In this document: positions 8,455-17,531 of the stretch, one piece after another
Layout: each line of letters starts with the position of its first letter
Numbering within the stretch: position 1 is the stretch's first letter
Assembly (NCBI RefSeq): GCF_007860185.1
Contig: NZ_SJPY01000012.1
Span: 1-64,000 of the forward strand
Reading direction: 5' to 3'
DNA from: Novipirellula aureliae
GTDB taxonomy: Bacteria; Planctomycetota; Planctomycetia; Pirellulales; Pirellulaceae
DNA: 64,000 nucleotides
The notes under the pieces: model-generated
The model's database searches: none
The model's input: only the letters and a program-made list of their open reading frames with translations
What the model was told of the DNA's origin: nothing
Made by a program: the position numbers and the translations under genes

Positions 8455-10047
8455 ATGATAAAAAAACAATATGTCGTTCGACTCACGGGCATCCTTGTTT
8501 GTCTACAAATCGTGGTATTCACACTGCGTGCAGAAGGACTGCCGGAAGATCCTGGGAAGTCAAACTCGCAGAGAACAGGCCAGTGGTATCGAGCGGACCC
8601 GGCATCTCAGCCAGTCAATCTGCGGCGGAATGATCTGACCACCATCGTCGCCGCACGCGCTGCTTTGCAAGGATCGATATTCGAGGGAAAGGGGCTGACC
8701 GGCCAGCATGCAGTGGCAGGTTTCTATTCACCAGATGCGAAACTGACTTTCTATGTCAATGCACCAGAAACGGATGATTACAGCCTAAGCATTATTTTCG
8801 CCTCACCCGACGTCCAAACAATGGAATTCCAATGTGGTGATTCCTTGATAACAACGCCTTCGTTGGAGAAGAGTTGGAAAGATTCACCGAGGAATTGGCG
8901 GCAGCAAATTCCTGGATTGCTTCACCTTCAAAAGGGAGTGAATCAGGTCACGTTTCGGCTGCCAGAGTCGACCGTCAAACCATCGAATAAGAATTTGCAG
9001 TTGCAGACCCACCTTGATCAGGGACAGTTCATGCTCTATTCGATCGAGTTGGGAACTCCAGCGGCTCGTCAGGCACAGCTGGAGCGTGCCAAAGAAATTC
9101 GTGGTGATTCGACCTGGATGGTCGAGGGGAAATACGGACTCTTCGTCCATTTCTCAGCCAACATGCATGGCTGGACGGGTAGTACAACAAGATCCGAATG
9201 GTTTCAAGAGTCGGTCGAGATGTTTGATGTCCAGCATTTCGCCGATCAGGTCGAACGCACGGGTGCAGCATGGGTGAACTTCACGGTCACCCATCAAGGT
9301 TTCTACTGGCCAGGACCGAGCAATGCAGTCGATGCGGTGATGCCGGGACGCACGACAGAGCGTGATCTGCTGATGGAGATTATCGACGAACTTGACCAGC
9401 GCGGTATCGCGACGCTGTTCTATCTGCATAGTGGATATAACGGGGTGCGAGCGAGCGAATGGCGTGAAGCATTGGGTGCGGATTACGGGGCGGCCGATGT
9501 CTCTCGTTTCAACGACAATATGGTCGCCATTCTGCGTGAATGCAGCTTGCGTTACGGAAAAAAGGTCAAGGGATTCGGCTATATAGACGGATGTCTGATG
9601 CATGATTATCCCTTGGACCCGCACTGGGAAAGTTGGGCACGCGCCATCAAAGCGGGCAATCCGGATGCGGTCATTGGGTTCAGTTCAAATCAGGGACCGT
9701 CGGTTAGCCCATTCAGTGACCTCTCCACCCGAGACGGCGGAGCGACGCTCGCTGAGGCGAATCCAGATCAGATGGGGCCAGGTAAACAATATGGTGATGT
9801 CGACCCGGCTTGGTGGTGCTTCGTCGATACATGGTATCCACGCAAACCGATGAACGGGAAATGGACCGGAGGGCCACGGAAACCGACGCAAGCTTATGTG
9901 GACTATTTCAAGCAGATGGCAGAAAAGGGAGTTCCTGTCACCATCAACCTCGCCATGACGGCTGATGTTACCGACGACCACCCAATCTTTCATCCGAAAT
10001 GTATGGCGGTGATGGAAGAAGTTCGTAAAGCGGTCCGTGGTAAATGA
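8455..10047 (+). CDS. Secreted GH29-like (alpha-L-fucosidase-like) protein
   Basis: A 530-aa exported protein: signal peptide about 1-26, an N-terminal beta-rich domain (about 45-195) resembling a carbohydrate-binding module, then a (beta/alpha)8-type catalytic domain. GH29 landmarks are KYGLFVHFS near residue 223, SEWFQ, FADQVERTGAAWVNFTVTHQGF, GRTTERDLLMEIIDEL and GFGYIDG, where the Asp aligns with the GH29 nucleophile position. GH29 enzymes remove alpha-L-fucose, which fits sulfated fucans given the neighbouring sulfatases. The match is at family-architecture level and the histidine-rich KHHDGF motif of classical GH29 is degenerate (VTHQGF), so the real substrate could differ. It begins 6 bp after a sulfatase stop. 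Confidence 0.75.
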   Translation: MIKKQYVVRLTGILVCLQIVVFTLRAEGLPEDPGKSNSQRTGQWYRADPASQPVNLRRNDLTTIVAARAALQGSIFEGKGLTGQHAVAGFYSPDAKLTFYVNAPETDDYSLSIIFASPDVQTMEFQCGDSLITTPSLEKSWKDSPRNWRQQIPGLLHLQKGVNQVTFRLPESTVKPSNKNLQLQTHLDQGQFMLYSIELGTPAARQAQLERAKEIRGDSTWMVEGKYGLFVHFSANMHGWTGSTTRSEWFQESVEMFDVQHFADQVERTGAAWVNFTVTHQGFYWPGPSNAVDAVMPGRTTERDLLMEIIDELDQRGIATLFYLHSGYNGVRASEWREALGADYGAADVSRFNDNMVAILRECSLRYGKKVKGFGYIDGCLMHDYPLDPHWESWARAIKAGNPDAVIGFSSNQGPSVSPFSDLSTRDGGATLAEANPDQMGPGKQYGDVDPAWWCFVDTWYPRKPMNGKWTGGPRKPTQAYVDYFKQMAEKGVPVTINLAMTADVTDDHPIFHPKCMAVMEEVRKAVRGK

Positions 10048-10049
10048 TT

Positions 10050-10080
10050 CGTCACAAGATTTAGTTTTAGGGTAGTGGAC
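10050..10080 (+). repeat. Partial copy of a dispersed repeat
   Basis: The stretch CGTCACAAGATTTAGTTTTAGGGTAGTGGAC matches in its last 17 bases (GTTTTAGGGTAGTGGAC) the repeat at 45085-45119 and, less well, 26784-26818. It lies right after a stop codon in a 126-bp gap between two GH29-like genes. Confidence 0.55.
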
Positions 10081-10173
10081 CCTAATTCTTAGTCGTGACC
10101 TAAAAAGAAAAAGTGCCGAAAAAGCCACGTGGGATTAAATTAACAAATTGATAATCAAAATTGGAGTGAATTC

Positions 10174-11679
10174 GTGCATCTAAGAATCATTGGTTTCGTG
10201 GCGGGATTGTTTTTCGCTGTGAGTTGTTCCTTTGCGGACGAGTCGATCAAAATCCCGGCGGACTATGCACCGAGCGAATCGCCTTCGGGGCAACAGACCT
10301 ATGCCAATCTTCCGATCAATCCGGCGGGGATCAACGTCGTGTCGGGTAACCTCGGCAACGATGGGTCCCACTTCCGCAATGAATTCAGGAACCACATGAA
10401 CCTGTGGATGACGGCAAAAGGACCTGGTCCTCATTCGATCGAGTGGAAACTGCAAGTTCCTGAGGATGGAGATTATGAAGTCAGCGCCTTGGTGTCGGGG
10501 AAGGGAGCTCGTTTGGCATGGACGTGCAATGGAGAAAAACAGGATTCCGCAGCGTTAAATGCCATCATGTCTCAGGGCTGGGATCGGGTCAACCTTGGAA
10601 CACTTCGCTTAAAAGCCGGCGAAAATTCACTTCGATTGATGGTTGAGAATGCCAATGGGTTTAAGTTCGACGCACTCGAATTGGTTCAACCTGTGGTCAA
10701 AGCCGACCTGCTCAAAGAAGCGTTGGCGATGCGGCAGAAACCCGATTGGTTCAAGAATGCCGGCTATGGATTAATGTTTCAGTGGACGAACCGGGCGACG
10801 CCGCCCAAGGGATCGATCAAGCCGTGGGAAGAAAAGGTCAATGACTTCGACCTCGAAGGCTTCGTTGATATGGTTGAGGAAACAGGCGCAGCGTACGTGC
10901 TTTGGTCGATCACTTGGGGACAACAATACATCTCGGCTCCAATCCAATCGTTGGATGCGATCATCGCGGGACGTACGACGAAGCGGGATTTGCTCGGCGA
11001 AATGGCGGACGCCCTGCAAGCGCGGGGCATCAAGCTAATCTTCTACTATCATTACGGCTATGACTGCAATCACAGCATCGATGCCGATTGGATGAAAGCC
11101 TCGGGTGGTTACGAAGCGGACAAAACCGAGCTTTATCAGAATTGGATGTCGATCGTATCGGAGATCGGTGACCGTTACGGAGAGAAGCTCCACGGGTGGT
11201 GGTTTGATGGCGGCCAGCGCTATTACAACTGCCACTTCGACAACACGCCGGGCGATCAGGGAATTCTATCGGCACCGTTCAAGGAACTGACTCAAGCAGC
11301 CAAGAAAGGTAATCCTGAGCGAGTCGTCGCCTATAACTCCTGGGTCAAACCCCGCTTGACGGAATACCAGGACTACTATGCAGGTGAAGGGGCGCATGTA
11401 TCGGGAAGCTTGGACGAGGGAACTTTTCCTTCTGGCCCCCAACAAGGATTGTTAGCCCATGGTTGTTTTATTTTCGAGAAGAGATGGGGGCACATTGAGC
11501 CGGATACCATCATTACAAAACCCAAATTCACCTTGCCAAAACTGACGGCGATGATCAAGAACGCACAAAAAGAGCAATTCCCGCTGTCGATCAATCTAGA
11601 GATGTATGAGGACGGTTCGGTCTCTCCGGATTCCGTTGCTTTGCTAAAGCAACTCAAAGACGCAGTCCGTAGACCGTGA
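10174..11679 (+). CDS. Secreted GH29-like (alpha-L-fucosidase-like) protein
   Basis: A 501-aa exported protein starting at GTG 10174, with GGAG at 10163-10166 giving a good 7-nt spacing. Signal peptide about 1-22. Residues about 25-180 form a beta-rich accessory domain (IEWKLQVPEDGDYEVSALVS, GENSLRLMVENANGFKFDALEL). The catalytic half shows GYGLMFQW, EETGAAYVLWSITWGQQY, GRTTKRDLLGEMADALQARG and HGWWFDGGQRY, where WWFDG is the classical GH29 nucleophile context. It shares the accessory-plus-catalytic layout with the upstream GH29-like gene but differs considerably in sequence, so the pair probably splits different linkages. Cluster context supports a role on fucose-containing, sulfated glycans. 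Confidence 0.77.
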   Translation: MHLRIIGFVAGLFFAVSCSFADESIKIPADYAPSESPSGQQTYANLPINPAGINVVSGNLGNDGSHFRNEFRNHMNLWMTAKGPGPHSIEWKLQVPEDGDYEVSALVSGKGARLAWTCNGEKQDSAALNAIMSQGWDRVNLGTLRLKAGENSLRLMVENANGFKFDALELVQPVVKADLLKEALAMRQKPDWFKNAGYGLMFQWTNRATPPKGSIKPWEEKVNDFDLEGFVDMVEETGAAYVLWSITWGQQYISAPIQSLDAIIAGRTTKRDLLGEMADALQARGIKLIFYYHYGYDCNHSIDADWMKASGGYEADKTELYQNWMSIVSEIGDRYGEKLHGWWFDGGQRYYNCHFDNTPGDQGILSAPFKELTQAAKKGNPERVVAYNSWVKPRLTEYQDYYAGEGAHVSGSLDEGTFPSGPQQGLLAHGCFIFEKRWGHIEPDTIITKPKFTLPKLTAMIKNAQKEQFPLSINLEMYEDGSVSPDSVALLKQLKDAVRRP

Positions 11680-11820
11680 CGAAAGACGGGATGTACTATC
11701 GCCGCGGAATTGAAGTCTATTTAACAACGCATGGGATGAAACGATTTCTGTGGAATGGTATCCGAATATAGAGTACAGAACAAAGAGTAAATCTGGGCGA
11801 AAAGACAATAGGAAAATGGG

Positions 11821-12675
11821 ATGAAACGATTGCTGATGCTGTTCATCTGTGCTGCGTTGCAGGTTGCGACGAACGCAGATGAATTGAGACCAGACCGCGA
11901 GCTTCTTTACAAAACGGTTGACGAGGTTGGTCTGAAATTACATGTGTTTGAACCTGCGGATCTAAAGCCGTCGGATCAACGATCTGCAATCGTTTTCTTT
12001 TTCGGAGGCGGCTGGAGCGGCGGTGACCCCAAACAGTTTTATCAGCATGCTCGTGAGCTGGCCGACCAAGGGATGGTAGCCTTTTCCGCAGAGTACCGTG
12101 TGAAGAGCCGGAATCAGACCTCGCCGTTTGAATGTGTGAAGGACGGAAAGTCAGCGATCCGTTGGGTGCGAGAACATGCCGCCGAATTGGGTGTTGACCC
12201 AAACCGTATTGTAGCGTCAGGCGGTTCGGCTGGCGGCCATGTGGCAATCTGTACCGGTGTGATTGAAGGCTGCGAGGAAGCGGGCGAAAATCTTGAAGTC
12301 CATTCGCGTCCCAACCTGATGATCGCATTCAATCCGGTGCTCGATACCACCGCGAAAGGCTTTGGCGTTCAGAGGTTCAAACCCGAACAGCAAACCGATT
12401 TATCGCCCTGCCATCATGTCCACAAAGGCATCGCCCCGACGATCTTGTTCCACGGAACGAAAGACACCACGGTGCCGTTTGAAAATGCGGAACGGTTCGC
12501 TAAGCTGATGAACGACGCGGGCAACGTGTGTGTGCTTGTACCCTTCGAGGGAAAATCCCACGGTTTTTTCAATGGGGCGTTCTTCCGCGCAAGCAATGGA
12601 GACGACGACTATGACCTGACCATGAAACACAGCCGCGAATTTCTGACCAAGCACGGTTTTCTTGGCGAGAAATGA
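11821..12675 (+). CDS. Secreted alpha/beta-hydrolase, probable carbohydrate esterase
   Basis: A 284-aa exported esterase/lipase-fold enzyme. Signal peptide MKRLLMLFICAALQVATNA. The oxyanion-hole strand reads VFFFGGGWSGG, a variant of HGGGW. The nucleophile Ser is in ASGGSAGGH, and the C-terminal FHGTKDTTVPFENA and GKSHGF supply the Asp and His of the triad. This is the BD-FAE/acetyl-esterase-like branch, whose members in glycan clusters deacetylate polysaccharides. Here it would remove acetyl groups alongside the sulfatases and GH29-like enzymes (inference). The stop overlaps an upstream ATG of the next reading frame by 4 bp, although the real sulfatase start is likely 66 bp further on. Confidence 0.83.
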   Translation: MKRLLMLFICAALQVATNADELRPDRELLYKTVDEVGLKLHVFEPADLKPSDQRSAIVFFFGGGWSGGDPKQFYQHARELADQGMVAFSAEYRVKSRNQTSPFECVKDGKSAIRWVREHAAELGVDPNRIVASGGSAGGHVAICTGVIEGCEEAGENLEVHSRPNLMIAFNPVLDTTAKGFGVQRFKPEQQTDLSPCHHVHKGIAPTILFHGTKDTTVPFENAERFAKLMNDAGNVCVLVPFEGKSHGFFNGAFFRASNGDDDYDLTMKHSREFLTKHGFLGEK

Positions 12676-12740
12676 AAGAAGGCTTGTTGACCAAATTCTT
12701 CCCCCCTAACACGCAGATTTTTATCACGAGAGAAACGAAC

Positions 12741-14303
12741 ATGAAGATGAAATACCTCCTCCTTGCCGTATGCTTTTGCTCATTCCTATCGGCGGTAGCC
12801 AGGGCACAATCCGCCCGACCCAACGTGATCGTGATCTTCACGGATGACCAAGGCTATGGCGATGTCAGTGCATTGAATCCTGACGCAAAATTCGAGACGC
12901 CAAACATGGATCGTCTCGCCAGGGAAGGGATCATCTTCAGTAACGGGCATAGCGCCGATTCGGTCTGCACGCCAAGTCGCTATAGCTTACTGACCGGTCG
13001 CTATCCGTGGCGAACGACTCGCAAGCAGGGCGTGCTGGGGGCGGAAGCGAAATGCATGATTGTGGATGGCCGCGCCACGTTGGCGACGTTGTTTAAGGAG
13101 AACGGTTACCATACGGGGATGGTCGGCAAGTGGCATCTGGGTATGGATTTTCCAGGCACGGAAAAGGACCGGGACTGGTCAAAGCCGATCCAGGACATGC
13201 CGCTCGATAAAGGCTTTGACTATTTCTACGGCGTTCCCGCGTCGCTCAACTATGGAGTCCTGGCCTGGTTTGAGGGGCGATATGCCAAGGTGCCGCCGAC
13301 GGTTTATACGAATAAGAAGAAAAATCCTCGGCATATGGATTACCGAATCATGCCTCCTTACGAAACAGAGCCGGGCATCTCGAACGATCCAACCCGTACC
13401 GTGAAACGGAACTTCGAGGTTGCACCGGACTTCATTGACAACCAATGCTTGACCCGCTTCACCGATAAAGCGATTGAGTGGATGGGCGGAAAGGTGGCCG
13501 ACGCAAAAGATGGTAAACCATTCTTTCTCTATCTGCCGTTCACTTCACCGCACTATCCCGTTTGCCCGCTGCCCGAATTTCACGGTAAAGGCGATGCAGG
13601 TGCGTACGGTGAATTCGTGATCGAAACGGACTATCATATCGGTCGAGTTCTTGAGTTCTTGAAGACATCGGGGATCGATGAAAACACGCTCGTCGTATTC
13701 TCCAGCGACAACGGTCCGGAAAAATCGTGGACACAGCGTCTCAAAGACTTTGGTCACGACAGTCGTGGCGGTTTACGTGAGGGGAAACGTTCCGTCTATG
13801 AGGGTGGTCAACGGGTGCCGTTCATCGTGCGTTGGCCTGCGGGGATCAAACAACCAGGGCGGCGCTGGGAGAAAGTCGTCTGCCAAACCGATCTGCTGGC
13901 AACATTTGCCGAGTTGCTCGGTGCGAACCTTCCGGACAACGCGGGTGAAGACAGCCATAGTTTCGCTCCCGTCCTGCTAGACCCTAATGCGGACTACCAG
14001 CGAGTCCCTTTTGTTAGCCACGACAGCAGCGACTTCCGGTATGCGATCACGGAGGGAAATTGGAAGCTCATCCTACCATCTGGCAGAAAGTCTGCCGAGT
14101 TGTATGACTTGGCGTCCGATCGCGCCGAAACGACGAACGTGGCGTCTAGCCATCCCGAAAAGGTTCAGGAACTGACGAAAAAGATGAACGTTCTCATCGC
14201 CTCCGGCCGGAGCACCATCGGTGCTGCCCAACCGAACGACACGGGCTACTGGAAGGACCTGACCTGGATGACGCAACAGGAATACGACGAGCTTGCGAAT
14301 TGA
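12741..14303 (+). CDS. Secreted arylsulfatase-type sulfatase
   Basis: A 520-aa formylglycine-dependent sulfatase from ATG 12741. The frame is open back to 12672, but those 23 residues would precede the signal peptide (MKMKYLLLAVCFCSFLSAVARA), so they are dropped. RPNVIVIFTDDQGYGD is the metal-binding start, and CTPSRYSLLTGRYPWRTT carries the catalytic Cys. GKWHLGMDFPG, PFTSPHYPV, VVFSSDNGPEKSW and the EGNWKLIL block follow. It is the probable paralogue of the sulfatase at 6982-8448 and closes the plus-strand polysaccharide cluster. The following 490 bp is non-coding and rich in inverted repeats. Confidence 0.92.
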   Translation: MKMKYLLLAVCFCSFLSAVARAQSARPNVIVIFTDDQGYGDVSALNPDAKFETPNMDRLAREGIIFSNGHSADSVCTPSRYSLLTGRYPWRTTRKQGVLGAEAKCMIVDGRATLATLFKENGYHTGMVGKWHLGMDFPGTEKDRDWSKPIQDMPLDKGFDYFYGVPASLNYGVLAWFEGRYAKVPPTVYTNKKKNPRHMDYRIMPPYETEPGISNDPTRTVKRNFEVAPDFIDNQCLTRFTDKAIEWMGGKVADAKDGKPFFLYLPFTSPHYPVCPLPEFHGKGDAGAYGEFVIETDYHIGRVLEFLKTSGIDENTLVVFSSDNGPEKSWTQRLKDFGHDSRGGLREGKRSVYEGGQRVPFIVRWPAGIKQPGRRWEKVVCQTDLLATFAELLGANLPDNAGEDSHSFAPVLLDPNADYQRVPFVSHDSSDFRYAITEGNWKLILPSGRKSAELYDLASDRAETTNVASSHPEKVQELTKKMNVLIASGRSTIGAAQPNDTGYWKDLTWMTQQEYDELAN

Positions 14304-14386
14304 ACGATTGCAGTAAGACGTCATGCATTTCGTTGCCTTCGCGAAGAACGTTGTTGTTCCTCGCTTTAGACAAAAGGCTCTTCAAC

Positions 14387-14477
14387 TTTCATGAGCGTCC
14401 ATTCGCGGGCAACCCACTAACAGAATGCTGGACAAAGAGCTTTGTCCGCCAATCACGCGAATGGACGTGAATGAAAG
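14387..14477. repeat. Nested inverted repeats after the sulfatase cluster
   Basis: Outer arms CTTTCATGAGCGTCCATTCG (from 14387) and CGAATGGACGTGAATGAAAG (ending 14477) are inverted copies with two mismatches. Between them GGACAAAGAGCTTTGTCC (about 14432-14449) is a perfect self-complementary hairpin. It could act as a terminator-like structure after the sulfatase gene or be a small mobile palindromic element. There is no T-run after it. Confidence 0.6.
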
Positions 14478-14510
14478 CTCAGGTTATTTGGTGTGCCCGT
14501 GTAGCAACTC

Positions 14511-14606
14511 AAAACCGCTAATCGACGCTTAGGAACGCTAATCAAGCATCGGTGGTCTGCTTCGAATGGTTTGATCAGCGTCGATTAGCGTGCATTAGCG
14601 GTTCGT
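14511..14606. repeat. Second inverted repeat of the same spacer
   Basis: AACCGCTAATCGACGC near 14512 returns in inverted form as GCGTCGATTAGCG...ATTAGCGGTT ending near 14605, enclosing AACGCTAATCA and TGATCAGCGTC, which also pair. The rest of the 14304-14796 spacer shows no supportable gene. Confidence 0.55.
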
Positions 14607-14796
14607 CTTTGCCGCCGACATTCAAGAGGGGGACGAATACGAATCAGTGTCCCTACGCCATCGGCAACCGACTTTCGTCCCTAACCGAACGGGCCCCACC
14701 ACCAGACGCGAACAGGGACATCCGAAAATCGGGGCGAAACTTCGGAAAATGGACCCTCGCGTCCGGCTGCGTTTGCATCGGATGAAACACTTCTAG

Positions 14797-15006
14797 CTAT
14801 TCATCCTTGTCCATTCTCCGCTGCATCTCCTCCTCATCTGCTTTCGCTTGCAAATCTGCCATCTTCCTTTCGTAGTCAGCGATTTCGTCCTTAGTGACCT
14901 CAGGAACGCTATTCCCTGAATTTCCACAGCCAACCGTTGAGGCGAAAGAAAACAACAAACAGCCAAGAAGGATAGACAACAAGCTAGAGCGATTAACGAG
15001 TTTCAT
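14797..15006 (-). CDS. Small lipoprotein, partner of the DUF1559 gene
   Basis: From the ATG at 15006 the protein is 69 aa: a lipoprotein signal (MKLVNRSSLLSILLGCLLFS then FASTVGCGNSG, lipobox Cys in TVGC) followed by a charged, helical tail (EIADYERKMADLQAKADEEEMQRRMDK). An upstream in-frame Met at 15075 would bury the signal peptide. It lies 69 bp downstream of the DUF1559 gene on the same strand. Planctomycetes very often place such a tiny lipoprotein directly after a DUF1559 gene. Function unknown; attachment to the inner or outer membrane follows from the lipobox. Confidence 0.72.
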   Translation of the reverse strand: MKLVNRSSLLSILLGCLLFSFASTVGCGNSGNSVPEVTKDEIADYERKMADLQAKADEEEMQRRMDKDE

Positions 15007-15075
15007 GATCATGAAAAGAGTACTCAAAAAGGGAGTCGATGAATTAACGGAAGGGTTGATTGAAATGCGAAACAC

Positions 15076-16314
15076 CTAAAAGTTTTCGTCAATGACTTCT
15101 CTGGAAGCCCGAGTACCGAGAGCTCCCCAAAGCCCATAGGGGCTCTTGGAACCGGGAGCATAGAGGCCGGTACCACCTGCGGAGACCATTCGAGCGTTTC
15201 GATTACCCGCTTGGATCGAGTCCGTGATAAACTTCACAGCACCGTCGCCCATCAAAACGTGGGCACCGCCTTGGTGCCTACTCGTAGCTGTGCCTAAAGT
15301 GCTGCTCGTGCCGCTGATTCCACAGGTTTCCGAATTCGGTGGCAATACCGTGTAGAAGCAACCAAAGTTTGGCAGATAATCTGCCCAGCGGAAACCGCGG
15401 CCTTGAACGTCCTCATAAAGCCCATCTCCGTAGCTATACGAATCCTCCCAGAATAGCGGGCGTTGCGGATCGGTGTCGTCCAAACAGTAAGACGGATTGT
15501 TTCGGACGCTGTAGGCATTACCCTTTTTACGCGCGATTGTTCGTGTGTCACGGTCACCCAAGTCCGTCGCGATTTCACCCGCCGCGATCGTGTTAGAGAG
15601 ACCATCTTTCACGCCTCGAAACCTCGTCACGTTATGGGGCTGGAACATCCCACGGTCCTTGGCGCCGGACGCTTCGGCAAAATCTGTCGTTTCACTGTAG
15701 GGATTTGTCCCACCACTTCGAACATAAAGAGCTCCGTCGCGTCCATTAAAAGAGGAATCGCCCAAGCAGGCTACATAATTGGTGCGTCCCAACGCTGGCA
15801 AACCAACGCCGGGGTCACTCGGACAGCGCAGTGTTTGGACATTGGTGAACCACGGGATGTAATTGATTTCTTCGGGAGTCGGCCCCATTGCAGGCCACGG
15901 GTTTCCTACAACACCGCGAACTGCCGATGTATCTCCATCCGTGCGTACGATGCTCGGATTGGAAATCTGCTCCCAAAGCGCCTGCTGCTCCATAAATGGC
16001 GTGAGCCCCACGAGGAAGCTTAGGCGGCGATTCGACGAAGAGTTCCGATCTACCCAGATATTTGCTGTGCCGGATTGGGTTCCAGCCCCATGGATCGGAA
16101 GTTGTTTGTATGCAGAGTGATAGTTGTGGATTGCCAAACCGATCTGCTTGAAGTTGTTGCTGCAGCTCATTCGCCTCGCCGCTTCTCGCGCCGCCTGAAC
16201 CGCAGGCAAAAGCAACCCGACCAATACACCAATGATTGCAATGACAACGAGTAGTTCCACCAGCGTGAAACCGTACGACTTGCCTCGACGTCGCCTCTTT
16301 AGAATAGATCGCAT
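15076..16314 (-). CDS. DUF1559 prepilin-like secreted protein
   Basis: A 412-aa protein with a type IV prepilin N-terminus: a basic leader, then GFTLVELLVVIAIIGVLVG with the conserved Gly, Glu at +5 and the hydrophobic helix, and LLLPAVQAAREAARRMSCSNN, the DUF1559 signature. The C-terminal HVLMGDGAVKFITDSI block is also characteristic. Members are massively expanded in planctomycetes; they are thought to form pseudopilin-like surface structures, but the job is not established. The start is supported by GAGGAACATATC before the ATG. A G-rich run (about 16387-16395) lies in the leader region upstream. Confidence 0.92.
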   Translation of the reverse strand: MRSILKRRRRGKSYGFTLVELLVVIAIIGVLVGLLLPAVQAAREAARRMSCSNNFKQIGLAIHNYHSAYKQLPIHGAGTQSGTANIWVDRNSSSNRRLSFLVGLTPFMEQQALWEQISNPSIVRTDGDTSAVRGVVGNPWPAMGPTPEEINYIPWFTNVQTLRCPSDPGVGLPALGRTNYVACLGDSSFNGRDGALYVRSGGTNPYSETTDFAEASGAKDRGMFQPHNVTRFRGVKDGLSNTIAAGEIATDLGDRDTRTIARKKGNAYSVRNNPSYCLDDTDPQRPLFWEDSYSYGDGLYEDVQGRGFRWADYLPNFGCFYTVLPPNSETCGISGTSSTLGTATSRHQGGAHVLMGDGAVKFITDSIQAGNRNARMVSAGGTGLYAPGSKSPYGLWGALGTRASREVIDENF

Positions 16315-16645
16315 GATATGTTCCTCAAAAAAATGGATGAAACGGATGCAAATGACAAGAACGGTTCAATCCGCCAGAAAAGACTAATGGGGGGGGTAGT
16401 ATATTACGTCTCCCCTAGACGCTTTCCGCGTTCCTTAAGAGGGATAGGGCTCACCCCAAGCGGTTTGGACAAACTTTCCGCAAAAATTGAAAGGATTTTA
16501 TTTTCCCATTTTTGAGCGACCCAGAATCTGTCTATAATCTAGGTAGCCTCCTGCTTGGATTGGAATATGCCCTCGCGGTTCCCGACTCCAATTGGCTCCG
16601 CAATGCCACCACGCCCACACTCTGTCCCGGTTTTCACCACATACT
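16315..16645. other. Divergent spacer between DUF1559 and ECF sigma genes
   Basis: 331 bp with no supportable gene. It must contain the promoters of both divergent genes. It holds a run of about eight G (near 16388) followed by an AT-rich TAGTATATTACG and CTCCCCT, which could pair with the G-run. No clear -35/-10 pair was identified. Confidence 0.4.
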
Positions 16646-17179
16646 ATGTCGCTCGACAACGAACATTCGGAATTCGCTCGACTCATCGCTCAACATCAAA
16701 AGGCAGTGCAGAGTTACATTCTTGCCAATGTTCCTCGCTGGGGAGACGCGGACGAGATTTGGCAGGAGACGAGCGTCCGGCTATGGCTCGAGTTCGACAA
16801 GTTTCAACGGGGTTCCAATTTCTCGGCATGGGCGATCCGAGTGGCTCATTTTGAAATTCTGACCTGGCGAAAGAAGGTTGGTCGTAGCCGCTTGATTTTC
16901 GGAAGCGAGTTCCTCGAATGCTTGGAGGGCGAACAGGATCAGTTCACGTCGAAACAATCGCAAGATCGTATCAAAGCACTGGATCAATGTCTGGAAAATA
17001 GCACCGATAAACAACGCGAACTCCTCTCGCGTTTTTACGAACCCAATCGCCAAGTGGGACAGATTGCCGAGGCGATGAAGTGTAGCCGGGACGCGGTCTA
17101 CAAGTCCGTCCAGCGGATTCGTAAAATGCTTCGGAAATGCATCGAACGACGGCTTCAAAACACGGAATTGACTCCGTGA
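16646..17179 (+). CDS. ECF-type RNA polymerase sigma factor
   Basis: A 177-aa sigma-70 family factor of the ECF type. Region 2 includes FARLIAQHQKAVQSYILAN and the DADEIWQETSVRLW motif used in promoter -10 recognition. FSAWAIRVAHFEILTWRKK closes region 2. Region 4 (DKQRELLSRFYEPNRQVGQIAEAM then CSRDAVYKSVQRIRKML) is a helix-turn-helix. The start is ATG 16646; the open frame goes back to 16592 but adds 18 residues that do not resemble sigma factors. The pattern matches the Rhodopirellula/Verrucomicrobium ECF group, usually followed by a FecR- or LamG-domain gene. Here no such partner follows, so it looks like an orphan. Confidence 0.88.
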   Translation: MSLDNEHSEFARLIAQHQKAVQSYILANVPRWGDADEIWQETSVRLWLEFDKFQRGSNFSAWAIRVAHFEILTWRKKVGRSRLIFGSEFLECLEGEQDQFTSKQSQDRIKALDQCLENSTDKQRELLSRFYEPNRQVGQIAEAMKCSRDAVYKSVQRIRKMLRKCIERRLQNTELTP

Positions 17180-17244
17180 ATTCAACCCCCGAACCTTTCT
17201 AACGATTCAACCGCGTTCACGAAATCCGCAACCGGTCATTTCGT

Positions 17245-17276
17245 CGGTTCGCGGTCATACCGGTTCGCGGTCATAC
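17245..17276 (+). repeat. Direct repeat, 2 x 16 bp
   Basis: CGGTTCGCGGTCATAC occurs twice back to back in the spacer between the sigma-factor gene and the DUF2202 gene. It lies about 290 bp upstream of the -24/-12 element, so it could be a distal regulator site, but no function can be shown. Confidence 0.5.
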
Positions 17277-17430
17277 CGGGGATGGCCAACCGAAAAGCAG
17301 GTGCGGCATTGCCGCGGTCGCGGAATAGGAAACGCTACAGAACCATGCGTTGGTATCGTCGAATGGAATTTCCGCGGACGGCGGCGAAACCGCAACTGAG
17401 AAAATTCTTCACACCGATTTCCAACGATAG

Positions 17431-17447
17431 TGTGAAACGGTTTCACA
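17431..17447. promoter_or_regulatory. Perfect 17-bp palindrome, candidate sigma54 enhancer site
   Basis: TGTGAAACGGTTTCACA has two perfect 8-bp arms around one base. Its centre lies about 94 bp upstream of the -24 element at 17532, the usual distance for an NtrC-type activator site. The nearest activator gene is the sigma54-dependent regulator at 20042-21394. The binding partner is inferred, not shown. Confidence 0.5.
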
Positions 17448-17531
17448 GTTTGTTTGCGTTGCTCTCCACTTTGGTTTGACAAACAAAGCAATTTGCCGAC
17501 GTTTGTCGGATTCTCTCTATTTGCGTCGTTG

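Noticed and set aside
17282-17479. Possible 65-aa basic protein after the ECF sigma factor gene
   Set aside because: Overlaps the palindrome, has low complexity and no homology I recognise. It is more likely part of the regulatory spacer.
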